DNA from: Sacculina carcini
Taxonomy: Eukaryota; Arthropoda; Thecostraca; Sacculinidae
Assembly (NCBI GenBank): GCA_916048095.2
Contig: OU696576.1
Span: 6,599,988 to 6,663,987 of the forward strand
Direction: 5' to 3'
Length of the DNA: 64,000 nucleotides
The first letter of the stretch is position 1. The number at the start of each line of letters is the position of its first letter. Positions 10,566-22,639 of the stretch are shown piece after piece. The position numbers were made by a program, and so were the translations under genes. The notes under the pieces were generated by a model. It was not told the origin of the DNA, searched no databases, and saw nothing but the letters and a program-made list of their open reading frames with translations.

Positions 10566-13500
10566 ATGACTACCAGTGAAGATATCCTGCTGCAAGTGAA
10601 CCACGTGCGGCACAAAAAAAGCGACGGAGTGTTGTTTTTGATGAGCGAGCGTATCGCCTGGCTGATGAGCTCCAAGGACACCTTCTCCGTTAGCTACCAG
10701 TACACCGATATCAAGAGTAATCCCCGCACGTGCACTGGCTATATTTTTCTTATCCTTTAGCCCAAGCTCAAATATCAGAGCTGATCACATTTGGCCAATA
10801 TGATATCTCCTTGTAATGCGCAGTGCCATTCTGCTACATATTCCAGGCTTAAACAGCGGTGACGGCAGACGACATGGCTAGCGGTAGTTTTCACTCGAGA
10901 TTAGCCGAACTAGCTTGCTAGCGTCTGGCACAGCACTGCTCTGAAGTATGCTGTGCACGAATGCGCTTGCTGCTGCTGTCTGAGAAGAGTATATATTTAA
11001 ACAGTGTCGCGTTTCTAGTCATGTATTCAGAGAGATGGGAGCGAAGACAGCCTTTGCCACAATGTCGAGAGGACATTTTCACAAACACCGTATGATTGCA
11101 GGTGCAGGCTATGTTTGATACTGCTTAGCTATTAGTATACCTGTTTACCCGTGATTCACTGTGAATAAGAGAAGAAAAATTTAACAAAACAATGTTTTAT
11201 GCATGAAGGTAAACAAATGTTAATCAACTTAACCGGTTAATATTAACCACATTAATATGTTTGTATCCATTAATAAGTTGCATCCCATATTGTATGTCAG
11301 GTTGTTTCAGGTTGTTTTAAGGTTAATAGGTTGATAGAGGTTAATAGAAGACAAAGTTGTAACCTCGCACTGTCGGGCCTGTGCTGATGTTGTTTTCGCG
11401 CTGCAATCTAATTTATCTTGTAAGAAGGAGTTCTGGCTTTCTGGCTGCCGGGGCGGTTTATAGCCAATCTGTTTGTGCTGCTTGTGTTCTTGTTTGCTCT
11501 ACCACCGCCGCGGCCACAGTGCAGAAGATCAGTCCTGACGGCAAGCCCAAGATCCAGCTGCAGGTCGTGCTGCAGGACGGTGGCGCGTCGACGTTTCACT
11601 TCAACTCTCCCGACGGCGAGCAGAAGCAGCGGCGCGACCGCGACTCAGTCAAGCAACTGCTGCACCGTCTGCTGCCCATGTTCCAGAGCCGCGTCAACAA
11701 GGAACTCGAAGAGAAAGAGCGGTGTGTTTCCGCTCAACTGCATTTTCTCCTCTCAACCCTCTCTCTCTCTCTCTCTGTGTGTGTCTGTGTTTGTGAGCGT
11801 CATACGCATCTCAACGATATTTGCACTGGAAAACGTTTAATCTTGCGCTGCATGCCAAGCTGTTTGCGATCCATTGAGTGTTTATTCTCAATCATAACCT
11901 TGCTATTGCTGCCCAATTCAACCAATTCTATGTGTGTATGTATGTGTGTGTGTGTGTGTGTGTGAGGCTGTTACGCGAGAACCCCACGCTGCTACAGTTG
12001 TACCAGGACCTGGTGATCACGCGCATCACCACGCCTGACCAGTTTTGGCAGCAACATGCCGCCGAGTTTGTCAACAAGGCGACTGTCAAGCAGGAAGTGG
12101 GCGTGTCCGCCGGCTTCCTGGTGAATTTCCGTCACTTTCACACATGTCACAGGCAGCTGTGCTCAGTTGGACTTTTCTCTCGTGTTTGATGGATTCCATG
12201 TGCGTGTATTGTGATTCGTGTATGGAGGATGCGTGTATTCATAGGATCGGAATCACTGTCTTCCCTGACAGCATTGCTTAAGACGGAAACATATGCGTGC
12301 AATAATTGATATTCCACTTGCCACTAAGTTTGGTTTTGCTGATGTTTAAACAGACCGACATTCGACCTCAGACGGACGGATCGTCCGGTCTCAAGTACAA
12401 CCTCAACGCCGACATAATCTCGTCCATATTCAAAACATATCCGGCCGTGCGGCGCAAGCACATTGAAAACGTACCAGCTCGAATGAGCGAGTCTGAATTC
12501 TGGACCCGCTTCTTCCAGTCGCATTACTTCCACCGCGACCGCACCAATCTCAGCAACAAAGACATTTTCACCGAGTGTGCCAAGCTGGACGAGAAAGGTG
12601 ATGATGCTGCATTTATACTGTTTCTTGTATCGGTTATAATTGTCGGACGCACAATCCCCTCGTCCTGTTTCCCTGATTAAAACGTGTGATATAGTTTTGT
12701 GGAATTTTCTGAGCTTTGTTTTGGTATACAGGCCATCATCAGTGTATGTGTGTATGTTAGATATTCAGAACGAGTTGGCTCGAGACATTGAGAATCCGCT
12801 GCTGGACGTGGCCAACATGAACGACTGCACGCTTGACGAGGGCTTCGGCGTGGGAGACGGTCGACTGGCAGGCTCGTCGGCCGTCTCGTGTGTGTCGTCG
12901 CTCAGCTCGACCAGCGCCAGCATGCACGGCATGACGCCGTCTGTCTCCTGCAGCATGATCAAGCGGTAATTGCTGACCATTTGATGGCGGGGAGGTGAAG
13001 TTATCTGAGCCTCAAAGACGAAACGCTTGCTTAAACACCGGCAGGAATCTAGTAATGCAATTGAATTCACCGTAAACTTGTTGTTCACTCCAGAAGTGGT
13101 GGAAACCTTGAAAGTTCAACACAGAATTAGCAGAAAAATGGCCGATTACGCACAATCTAGACAAGCTTCAAGAATAACCGAATTTGGAGCTAGCATAAGG
13201 CAATAGCATAAGACTGGGACGATCTTAACGGACTAGATAATTTTCGTTTCATCGAAATAATGGAGTTATTGGAGAATAGTGTGCATCGAATTATCTAGTC
13301 TTAGAAGGAGATTGAGTCTTGATCACGTTATGATACAATGAGTTCATCTTTGGATGAAGAGGAAATATTGTCGGAAAATATCGTGTTTATCGAGTTGTGA
13401 GTCCGTCAAGCTCATTCTCTGCCTACATTCTCAACAAATGTTTACATGTGACTGCTTTGATTATATTATTTAATAATTTATAATTGTCCTTTTTCATATT

Positions 13501-15683
13501 TCCTATTCATTTGTACACGCACGTGCTCAGTTTCAACCAGCACTCGATGAGTGTGCTCAAGGCCAGTGTGGAGAAAGCCGCCTCGTCTGGCGCTGATAGT
13601 TCTTGTGGCGACGAGTCTCAGCATTCCGCCACCGCCGCCGCCACTCAGCACCAGCTCAAAGTCGCCGACACCGCCAAACAGGTGAAACTGAAGCTTGCTG
13701 TATGTTCAACAGCAAAATCAGCATCAAACGGCTAAAAGTAGAACTGTTTGTGTTTTCAATGTAAGTGTTTTCTCTAATATCATTACTCCCCGCTCTCTCT
13801 TTGGATGATCAAAGTGCATGTGGATTGCAGTCACGCAATTAATTGTGCTCGCGCTCTTGCCATTTCACCTTGTTAATTGCCTAGTTGAGATAATAATAAT
13901 AATGATATTCTTATTATTTGGTTATCAGCACTGCAACCGTTCATTCATGTCACGCTATTTCGCTGTGATGGTCAGAAGTGTTGTTAACAAGTGTGTTATC
14001 TGCTTCCCAGTGCTGGCTGAAATACAGCAGCAAACACATTTCTCCTCAACTCAACTCAGTCTCGTCGTGTTTGTTGTTGTGTCTCGTGCAGTGTATCGAG
14101 GCTAAGGTGTGCTATGCTGATCTGGAGACGCCAGACTCGTTTGTCGGCCATCCGCTCAAACTAGTCAGGCCGGAGCGCTATTTGAACGGACCGACTCCTC
14201 AGCAGACAAGCAGCGGCGACAACGTGTCGCAACAGCAACATGGTGCCGAGTCGACCTCGCCGGCGCTGCACCACAACCAACTGAAACAGAATTTACTCTC
14301 GTGGAAACCCATCTCCAACCAGGTGAGTCCAGCCTCACAGAATACTCCCTCCAGCCTCACAGAACACTCCGCTCTGCTGGTATGACGGGGCGATAGATTA
14401 TTTGAGACCAGAGAAAATATGGAGGGATTAATTTTTGGTATAATTTGTAAATTATATCACCATTCGGACTTCGGCTCCATAATGTATATTGTAAGTTTTG
14501 AGGTTTCATTTGATTTTTATAGCTCGAGCTGTCAAAATTACCATAATATACCCCCATCAGCAAGTTGGTTGATCGCTTTTATTATGGCTCATTCCATATG
14601 TAATGTTTGTTTGACCTATATTGCAATTTGGTTGTATGTTGCTGTGTGTGCTTGCCAGCCGGTGGACTCACAGACAGCTGTCAGTATTTTGGGTGAATTG
14701 TCTCCGGGCGGCGCGCTTATGAAGTCCACCAACAAGGAACTGGCTGCATCTGGTAATTTGCCACGAGCATATACTCTTGACTATTACCAAATGAAGACAA
14801 GCACAACGAAGTGTATGCTACTAACGAGCACGTTTGTCAGCGAATTCGTCAATCAAAGGTTAAAGGCCTCAAGTGGCAGCTGCTACACGGGAAGAAGCCG
14901 AAGCTTATGAACACACAGGTGTGTCCCGTTCAGCTCGCTGCCACCGCAGAACCGACCCTCTCCACGCTATGGCGCCACAAGGATTGAAGACGTATTAGAG
15001 AGGACCACCTCCCCAGAATGCATGACACAACACATGACTGATGTCTGGTACCATTCACTGCTGGGTGGACAGGGGCTGCTCAAAGCATCTTCCCCTGCCG
15101 GATTGAATTGAATGTTTTGAATTTGCTCAACAATCCTCCACCGCCGGGTTTGGAACCACGCACCTCCTGCTTGTGAGGCGGGTGTGCTACCACTGCACCA
15201 CAGAGTCCAACAAATCATTGTCCTTTTGTCTGTTTGATTGTTGTGCAGTCGACCTGCCCGACCAGGTGAAGACAGAAATGGCCGGCCTGTATCGGTCGAT
15301 CAGCGAACTGCTGCGCCATTTCTGGAGCTGTTTCCCGGTGAACTCCAGCGAACTGGAGGCCAAGCTGGCCACAATGCACGAGACACTGCAGAAATTCCAG
15401 CAGTGCAAAGTGCAAAAGTTCGAGGTCTGTGGATATTTTATTTTTATAATCTCATTTAGTTATTCTATTTCACTGTATTTTAATTATATATTCATCTTGT
15501 TTTAATGTTTAATGGTTTTATTTTGCTGCTTTGATGCGGATATTTTTGGTCGTGTGTTTGGAGTAGGACGACCTATATCGCCAGTACGGTCTTGGACCTG
15601 AGGTCACCACTCATCTCAACCACATGCTGGATACTGCAGCCGCCAAGTTCCAGCAATGGCGCACTGTCAAGCGGAGGCACTGA
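10566..15683 (+). CDS. GTF2H1: TFIIH core subunit 1 (p62)
   Basis: Ten coding exons can be placed: 10566-10716, 11520-11721, 11967-12120, 12354-12597, 12761-12965, 13531-13681, 14092-14322, 14659-14752, 15249-15424 and 15567-15683. All junctions are GT..AG and in phase, giving 574 residues (human p62 has about 548). The order matches the family: an N-terminal PH/PTB domain (exons 1-2, [22 protein letters not shown]), BSD domain 1 around PDQFWQQ (exon 3), BSD domain 2 around [17 protein letters not shown] (exon 4), a low-conservation Ser/Gln-rich middle, then LSPGGALM and [13 protein letters not shown] near the C-terminus. p62 is a structural subunit of TFIIH in transcription initiation and nucleotide excision repair, and its PH domain binds acidic activation domains. 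Intron 2 ends in a (TG)n tract and intron 8 carries a SINE. Confidence 0.93.
14861..15208 (-). mobile_element. tRNA-derived SINE, copy 1 (GTF2H1 intron 8)
   Basis: On the - strand the head has tRNA-like pol III promoter boxes: an A box (revcomp of 15184-15200, TGGTGCAGTGGTAGCAC) and a B box (revcomp of 15147-15157, GGTTCCAAACC). The body continues down to the CTCAAGTGGCAG segment at 14868. A second copy at 36641-36963 shares the whole body, which shows a dispersed family. It lies antisense to the host gene. Confidence 0.8.
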
Positions 15684-16453
15684 TCACGGCTGGCCAGCGC
15701 TCGAATTGTTCCGCTGTTAGCCTCTTGTATGCGCACGCGTTGATTGTCCTCCGCTAGTGTGAGTGTTTTACTTCATTGTGATGTGTGTGAGTGTTTTACT
15801 TCAGTGTTAAATGCAGTGTCCATTAGTGTGCATATATAGACAGCGTGTTTATCGTATCAGCTTACGTCACCAAGCGTAGCCAAGATGTGGAGGGGTAATA
15901 GCATCGGGCGGCAAAAATGCACCAAGGACTGAGCTGAAAGATCAAGGTCAAAAATCTAGGTCATCTCGAGTGATGTTTATATTGATGCAACTATTGCGAT
16001 TTTACTGCTGTTCTCTTGCTTTCTGTGGCTGCAACTCGTCAGCTGTAAAATCGCAATTAATTCAGTTTTCACGTCTAGAAGTCAGCTAAGGAATTCGCAC
16101 GTCTCTGTAGCACTCACAGACAGACACACATATGCACCCTAACTGCTGCGCTTCTACCGGGTATCGTGCGCGCGAGTTTACACCATCAAACATCCCCACC
16201 TAGCACACACACACTCCCGTCATAATACTACACTGTATTTCACATCAAAATAGCGTTACAAACACCGCACCCTGTACCACCAACAATGTTGAATCCATGC
16301 GCAACGCATGTTACGCAATTACGAACTTTTTCACTGAACAAACATCCGATACATGTGACCGCCATATCTTGAAAACAGACGCATACACACACACACGTAG
16401 CGTTGAAAATGAGTGAACCGCAACAGAGGCCGACACATCAGGCGCTTGTGTGA
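15684..16453. other. Tail-to-tail intergenic region, GTF2H1 / PFDN2
   Basis: Holds the 3' UTRs of two convergent genes. I see no canonical AATAAA in a clear position and no further coding exon. Confidence 0.5.
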
Positions 16454-17409
16454 CTAAGACGTCGCTGCCTCTGTTGAGCTGGAGGAAGTGGGCGTGACAG
16501 CGGCGCCAGCGGACGTGGCGGCCGCGGCACTGTCGCCTGCGCCGCGGAACTGCACGCGGATGTTGTGTTTCTGCTGGTAGGTGTTCAGCTCGCGCGATTT
16601 CTCGCCCAGCACGCGCCGGTCTCCCTCCACCTTGTCTCCAAGCTGGGCGCACACAGGCATTGACCGAACACACGCGTCAACCGGTTAGTATGGGCAATTT
16701 TTCAGATAGACCAGGTGAATACCAGGAGAGTGAAGATGAATAGTGAATGAGCAGCAAATAGAAGATGAAACATCAAAACAGCGTGTGTCGGGACAATCAA
16801 ATCCGAAAACTGATCGTAAGCAAGCTGTATCCATGGAAGTGTAACTTTGGGAAAAACGGCTAAGCAAGGACACAAATCAACTCGAGATTGCGTATCATAA
16901 CATTCTATGTAAAACCTGTCAAAACCCAAGTGACAGCTAAACATGCAGAAGTCACACACTCAGGTATTAGACTGGCATACTTCTTTCATGTTGTGACGCA
17001 GGTCAGGCAGAATGTCGGAGACGGTACGTTCAACAAGCACGCCGCCCACCAGACGGAAGCAGCGGCGACTCTTGTCCACACCTTCCAGTACCTTAATCAC
17101 AACCCTACCAGCGACACACACAATCACGTATATCTAAATCATGAACAAACACCAAAATACTCAATAATGCATATATGTGGTATCCAAAAACTATTTGAAA
17201 GTTATCCTCAAGCGAAACTTCCGTATTCGATATCTCAGCAGCTGAGCTGCCTAAATAACCGCGTAATTGCAACAGTAACTGATAAATTACTTGTGCTCAT
17301 GTAGATCCTGTTCCAATTCGTAGAGTTTCTGGGCGCTCTGCTGCTGTTCCATTCGCATTTTACCAAACATCTGCACAATCTCCTCCTGCTGACTGGACTT
17401 TCCCGACAT
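16454..17409 (-). CDS. PFDN2: Prefoldin subunit 2
   Basis: Three exons on the - strand: 17409-17291 (ATG at 17409-17407), 17104-16981 and 16642-16454 (TAG at the end), with GT..AG junctions in phase, giving 143 residues. The protein is a beta-type prefoldin. It has an N-terminal coiled-coil helix (IVQMFGKMRMEQQQ..LYELEQDL), the conserved centre FRLVGGVLVERTV that forms the beta hairpins, and a C-terminal coiled coil (KSRELNTYQQKHNIRV). The tail is Ala/Ser/Thr-rich. In the heterohexameric prefoldin complex it delivers nascent actin and tubulin to the CCT chaperonin. The gene is divergent from aPKC, with about 1.7 kb between start codons. Confidence 0.93.
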
Positions 17410-19111
17410 GTTGCCACTATAGGACCGGCCGGTTCGAAGACAGCTCAGTCGTTTCCCGGAGGTAGTGCTTCAACTGAGACACCGACCACTGTTACTAATG
17501 TCTGTCTAAATCTATTAATACAGTGCAGGGATGTTTGGTTATATTATTTGCACATTGATCATTTCATCATAGAAACACAAATAGATAACAGACAGGCGCG
17601 CGTGGGCATCACTGCCCCACGCGCGCCTACAAGACGTCACACCACTCCCGACACTTCGAACGCGAATTCAAGCTCACACCGTCACACACGGGAGCACACA
17701 CACACACGCACAGTCCTCACCCGCCGCAACAACAAATCAGGGGCGAGTCGGTCAATCGCTAGCCGCCGCGGGGCATGCATACTCGACAAACGCATACACA
17801 CACACACCGAAACAACTACACACACTCGCTCACACCCTCTCGCACGCCATACAAAATTAAACCATACATGATCACATAGATACAATAAGACGTTCACACA
17901 CTCAGACACAATCCCCCACACACACTCTCACTGCAAACGATCACACCATAGCCCAAAAACTGAAATTCCACCGATATATAGAATGTCAAAGGGTACGAAA
18001 CATGCACTTGAGAAGCTACCGAGTCGGTCGACTTGAGAAGTTACACATTCTTCTCCGAAGCCCAAATCAACGGAACCATTGAGATCTGTTAAAAGGTATT
18101 CACTCACCAAATCAATCTAAACCAACACAATTAAACTGCTGTACCCACCAAGTCGCGCAACCGGATTGCATCGCGAGCGCCGCAAAATCAGCAAATGTGC
18201 GTCTCTTGACTTATCAAATTTAATAATTTAATTCATACTCGTCCGTCAGATCTTTTTCAATACAACACTATATTTTATGTAAAAGTATTGTTTTTTCTGA
18301 ATAAGCATAAATACCTACGCCCAGTTCTGCGACGTAATCGGCGGAATTGAACCCGTTAGGATCTAAACTGAAATGTGAAATTTGTCGCGTATTTCGGTGC
18401 GTTTTTGTCAGTCGTTTCGCGTGAATGTGTTAACTGTGCGTAGTTTTATAGTAGATTTGCGAGTGGTTTCCTGTTTGCGAGTTGGCGTCGTGAAAAAATA
18501 GGTATTACGCCAGTTTTACCGTGACTACACTCCTTTTCAGCGGTGTTGCTTTTTCATTCTTATGTGCCGAATTAGTGAGTTCTTGATATCGTTTTAAATT
18601 CATTGTAAATTTTTGGAGTGATAAGTCTTGTTTCAATCAGTGTTAGGGTCATAGTATTAGGGTGCTGGCTGATGTTATGTCTGAATTAAATGTGTTATTT
18701 TCAAATCGTTGAATTATTAATTCCCTGGTTTAAAGTGATTCCGATGTTTTTCATTTCGTGTTCCTTGTTTCTTGTATGTTTGTTATTTTGATGGTGTTTG
18801 CATATTTCCTTCCGTGACAAATGTCGTCACCACTATGAGCTATATCTATTTTCTGTCCTACATATCAGCACATAAACTCACTACGTTGCTTATTTTTCTT
18901 TCTTGTGAAACGTTCGTATTTTTCGTTCCTGTTTTAGCGTACTCAATTTCCTACACCTGGGTATGCGAATGACCTGGGTATGCGAATGTGAATCACCTGG
19001 GTATGCGAATGTGAGTGTGTGTATATCTCATTACTGAATGTATGTGTGTCTGCAGCTCTTTCTCGGTTCTAGTGTGTTACCGCAGCTGACACGCGCCAAC
19101 TTACCGCCACC
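17410..19111. promoter_or_regulatory. Divergent intergenic region PFDN2 / aPKC
   Basis: About 1.7 kb between two start codons facing away from each other, so it must contain both promoters and the 5' UTRs. It includes a perfect 13-bp GC-rich hairpin (17594-17628), CA-rich tracts at 17690-17930, and two acceptor-like sites shortly before the aPKC ATG (GTGTGTCTGCAG near 19055 and TTACCGCAG near 19085). No TATA box could be assigned with confidence. Confidence 0.5.
17594..17628. repeat. Perfect 13-bp inverted repeat
   Basis: AGGCGCGCGTGGG at 17594-17606 is followed by a 9-nt loop and then the exact reverse complement CCCACGCGCGCCT at 17616-17628. It lies about 190 bp upstream of the PFDN2 start codon. 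Confidence 0.85.
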
Positions 19112-21186
19112 ATGACGCAACAGCAGCAGCAGGAGCGCGCGCCCGGCGAGATCCGCGTGAAGACCGCCTACCGCGGCCAGGTATACGTCACGTACATCGC
19201 CTCCGGCATCGCTCTGCCTACGCTGCTCGCCGAAATTCGCGACACGTGCAAATTCGGCGCACACGACGCCTTCACCGTCAAATGGGTGGACGAGGACGGC
19301 GATCCGTGCACGGTGTCGTCGCAGCGCGAGCTCGACGAGGCGCTGCGTCTCTACGATGCCAACAAGGACTCGGAGCTGACGATGCACGTGTTTGACGGCG
19401 CACCGGCCGCGCCCGGCCTGCCGTGCGTCGGCGAGGACCGCAGCATATATCGACGCGGCGCGCGGCGCTGGCGCAAGCTCTACAAAATCAACGGCCACAT
19501 CTTCCAGCCGAAGCGGTCAGTGTCGCGGGTATTGGGTGTGTGTGTGTGTGTGTGTGTAGGTCAAGTGGTTTGTGCAAAGACAATGCCGTCATCTAGCAAG
19601 TCTGTAAAAGTCATATGGACGTATGTATATGTATATGTCATGTGGGCGCCGTTTTCACTTTGACATGAAGCTCTTCAACCATACTGACGGTCGCATCGCT
19701 GTTTGATGGTGCCGTGTTGTCCGAGTATATAATTGTGATTACAAATCATGTGTGTGTGTGTTTGTGTGCGTGTGTTTGTGGCGACAGGTTCAACCGTAGT
19801 GCGGCGTGTGCCTACTGCGCCGACCGTATATGGGGCCTGGGCCGACAGGGCTTCAAGTGCACCCAGTGCAAGCTGCTCGTGCACAAAAAGTGTCACAAGT
19901 TCTTGAAGAGCAAGTGCACCGGCGAGCTGGTGGCGCCGACGCATCTGCGCTCAGACTCAACCAACGGCGAGCGCCACACGGCCGCCGCCACGTCGGCCAA
20001 GATGCCGGCCAAAGTAGGCGTTGACGCGGCGGCGCCAGCACTGGCCGTCGACCCTACCACCACTGAGACGGTCAGCGTGGACCCGGTGCCTGCTGCGGCG
20101 GTGGCCGGCTCCATGGACACAGCCGCGCGGCCCAGTCAATACTCGCTGGCCGATTTCGAACTGATCCGCGTGATTGGTCGCGGCAGCTACGCCAAGGTAT
20201 TGATGGTGGAGCTGCGACGCACTCGGCGTGTCTATGCAATGAAGGTAATCAAAAAGGAGTTGGTCACCGACGACGAGGACATCGACTGGGTACAGACTGA
20301 GAAGCACGTTTTTGAGACGGCGTCCAACCACCCGTTCCTGGTGGGACTGCACTCATGTTTCCAGAGTCCCAGTCGATTGTTTTTTGTCATAGAGTTTGTG
20401 CGCGGCGGCGACCTCATGTTTCACATGCAGCGCCAGCGCAAACTGCCCGAGGAGCACGCCAAATTCTACTCGGCTGAAATCTGTGTGGCGCTGAATTTTC
20501 TACATGAAAAGGGAATAATCTACCGCGACTTGAAGCTGGATAACGTGCTGATCGACCACGAGGGTCACATCAAACTCACCGATTACGGCATGTGCAAGGA
20601 GGGGGTGCGACCGGGCGACACGACGTCCACCTTCTGCGGTACGCCCAACTACATCGCGCCGGAGATTCTGCGTGGCGAGGACTATGGTTTCAGTGTGGAC
20701 TGGTGGGCGCTGGGTGTACTCATGTACGAAATGCTGGCTGGTCGCAGTCCGTTTGATATTGGCGTGTATTCTGAAGCGCCCGATCAGAACACCGAGGACT
20801 ATCTGTTCCAGGTGATTCTCGAGAAAACCATCCGGATTCCGCGCTCTTTGTCGGTGAAGGCGTGCAGCATCCTCAAGGGATTTCTGAACAAGAACCCGGT
20901 GGAGCGACTGGGCTGCCATCCCGACACCGGCTTCCAAGACATATTTGGACACGCTTTTTTCAAGAGCGTCGACTGGCAGCTACTCGAGCAGAAACAGGTG
21001 ACTCCGCCGTACAAGCCGCGCGTCGAGACCGAGCGTGACCTGGCCAACTTTCCGCCAGAATTCACTGACGAGCCGGTGCAGCTGACGCCCGACGACACAA
21101 ATACCATTGACAAAATCGACCAGAGCGAGTTTGACGGCTTCGAATACGTCAACCCGCTGCTGATGTCGCTCGAGGACTGCGTATGA
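19112..21186 (+). CDS. aPKC: Atypical protein kinase C (iota/zeta type)
   Basis: Two coding exons, 19112-19515 and 19788-21186 (TGA at 21184-21186), give 600 residues; human PKC iota has 596. The start has a strong context (GCCACCATGA). Domains in order: PB1 (about 14-95) that binds Par-6, the pseudosubstrate [14 protein letters not shown] (111-124), a single C1 zinc finger (about 129-178), an Ala/Thr-rich hinge, then the kinase (about 258-528) with [23 protein letters not shown] (DYG is normal for aPKC) and the activation loop TFCGTPNY. The AGC tail carries an acidic residue in the hydrophobic motif (FEYVNP) and ends EDCV, as aPKCs do. It is the catalytic subunit of the Par polarity complex. 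The 1.4-kb second exon holds the C1 and the whole kinase without an intron. The acceptor follows a (TG)n tract. Confidence 0.95.
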
Positions 21187-21269
21187 CCTCCAATCAGCAT
21201 GCGTTGGTCTCTTGTTGCCGCGTTGGTCTAGGTGTGCTTGTGTGTCTGTGTGTGTGCGCTTGTGTGTAA

Positions 21270-21391
<122 letters not shown>

Positions 21392-21819
21392 GTGTGTGCG
21401 TGCGTGCATGTGTGTGTGTGTTTTTATTCAAAGTGTATTTGCTAGTTGAATTTTCCAAGCATCAGTGCGCACGTCAGGTATTTTTCTGGTTGGAAATCAT
21501 ATATGTTTAATTGGTGTGCGCATATCTGTATGGCTGTATCTACGTGTTTTCAATCGATTGTGGTTTTCTATGTGGATGCAGTTTTTCGCATCTACCTTGT
21601 ATAAGCTTACCACCTGTTATTCCTCGCAAACACACACATTCCTATTGTGAAATTATTTCCGATCACAATGCGTGCGGCGTTGTGCTTGTATGTTTTTTGT
21701 GTATGTGGAACTAGAGGAATTGTTTCAAGCTATCGAATGTTTATTCTCATGTGTTGAACATTTCTATCGTACACGTGCCTTGTGTTTTGCTTATTGTCGA
21801 GTCTATGTGCGTTATGGAA

Positions 21820-21825
21820 AATAAA
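21820..21825 (+). terminator. Polyadenylation signal, probably for aPKC
   Basis: AATAAA about 635 bp after the aPKC stop codon on the coding strand. It is the first well-placed canonical hexamer I see. Confidence 0.5.
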
Positions 21826-21829
21826 AGCA

Positions 21830-22639
21830 ACATATTTTTATAATCTGACGGCATGTATAAGCTGCGCGCCGGTATCCTGTGATGTGTGCACTATTTATTT
21901 GATCCAATCACTAAGCTATTAGGCCAAGTGCCCCATTTTATAACCTCTGTGAGCTTTAACAAAAACCAATTTGCCTACGGGTCAGCGTTAGACACAGCCT
22001 AGCAAAACCGGTAATTCACATCACAACCAAATCGTTAATCGTGCACGGAGATATTTAAACGCGTGTACAATGAAAATGGTCGTTTTTGTTTAGTTCGGGG
22101 AGAAGTTTCTTGGTTTGAAGGTTCGTTTCTGTTTAGTACGGCGGCAGTATTCATATCCCCTGACCACAGGGACGAAAATGGTCGTTGACAAATCACATTT
22201 ATATATACCGCCAGATTCAGCCGAGCTAGTTTGCGGTACGCCACTGTTGTCTTGTGTTGACATGTGTCTGTGCGTGGCGGCGTTTTACATTTGTGAGTTC
22301 AAGTTATCAGTAATACTATTGAAGTTCAATTGTGTATTCATTGCTTATTGGTGTCTTATTTTTGCTTGCTCAGTATGTTTTCAGTTGCACACCCTACAAA
22401 GCTTACGTGTAACGAAACCGATTGTATTATATCTTGGCTCTTGTTGATTTATGTAGTGATCCAAGTGGAAATGCGTAATAAAAGGTGAGTCTATATTCAA
22501 ACCACAAATTAACACTAATAAATGAGAAACAACGTGATCAATCCAGCCAATACACAATGAACCAAGAACCACCACATGAACTCCGAAAATAAACCCTTAG
22601 TCTCCCAGCTGTCAATATCGCCACATTACACACTCCTTC
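21830..22639. other. Intergenic sequence, no gene seen
   Basis: No coding exon recognised. A short stretch at about 22140-22220 resembles part of a repeat near 45430-45500 (GGCGGCAGTATTC..TATCCCC..CAGGG), so it probably includes decayed repeat DNA. Confidence 0.4.

Noticed and set aside
12603-12760. Alternative GTF2H1 exon 5 acceptor at TATACAG (12745-12751 region)
   Set aside because: It leaves the reading frame wrong for the conserved NPLLD segment; the TTAG at 12759-12760 keeps phase.
20500-20952. 150-codon - strand frame inside aPKC
   Set aside because: Antisense shadow of the GC-rich kinase coding sequence.
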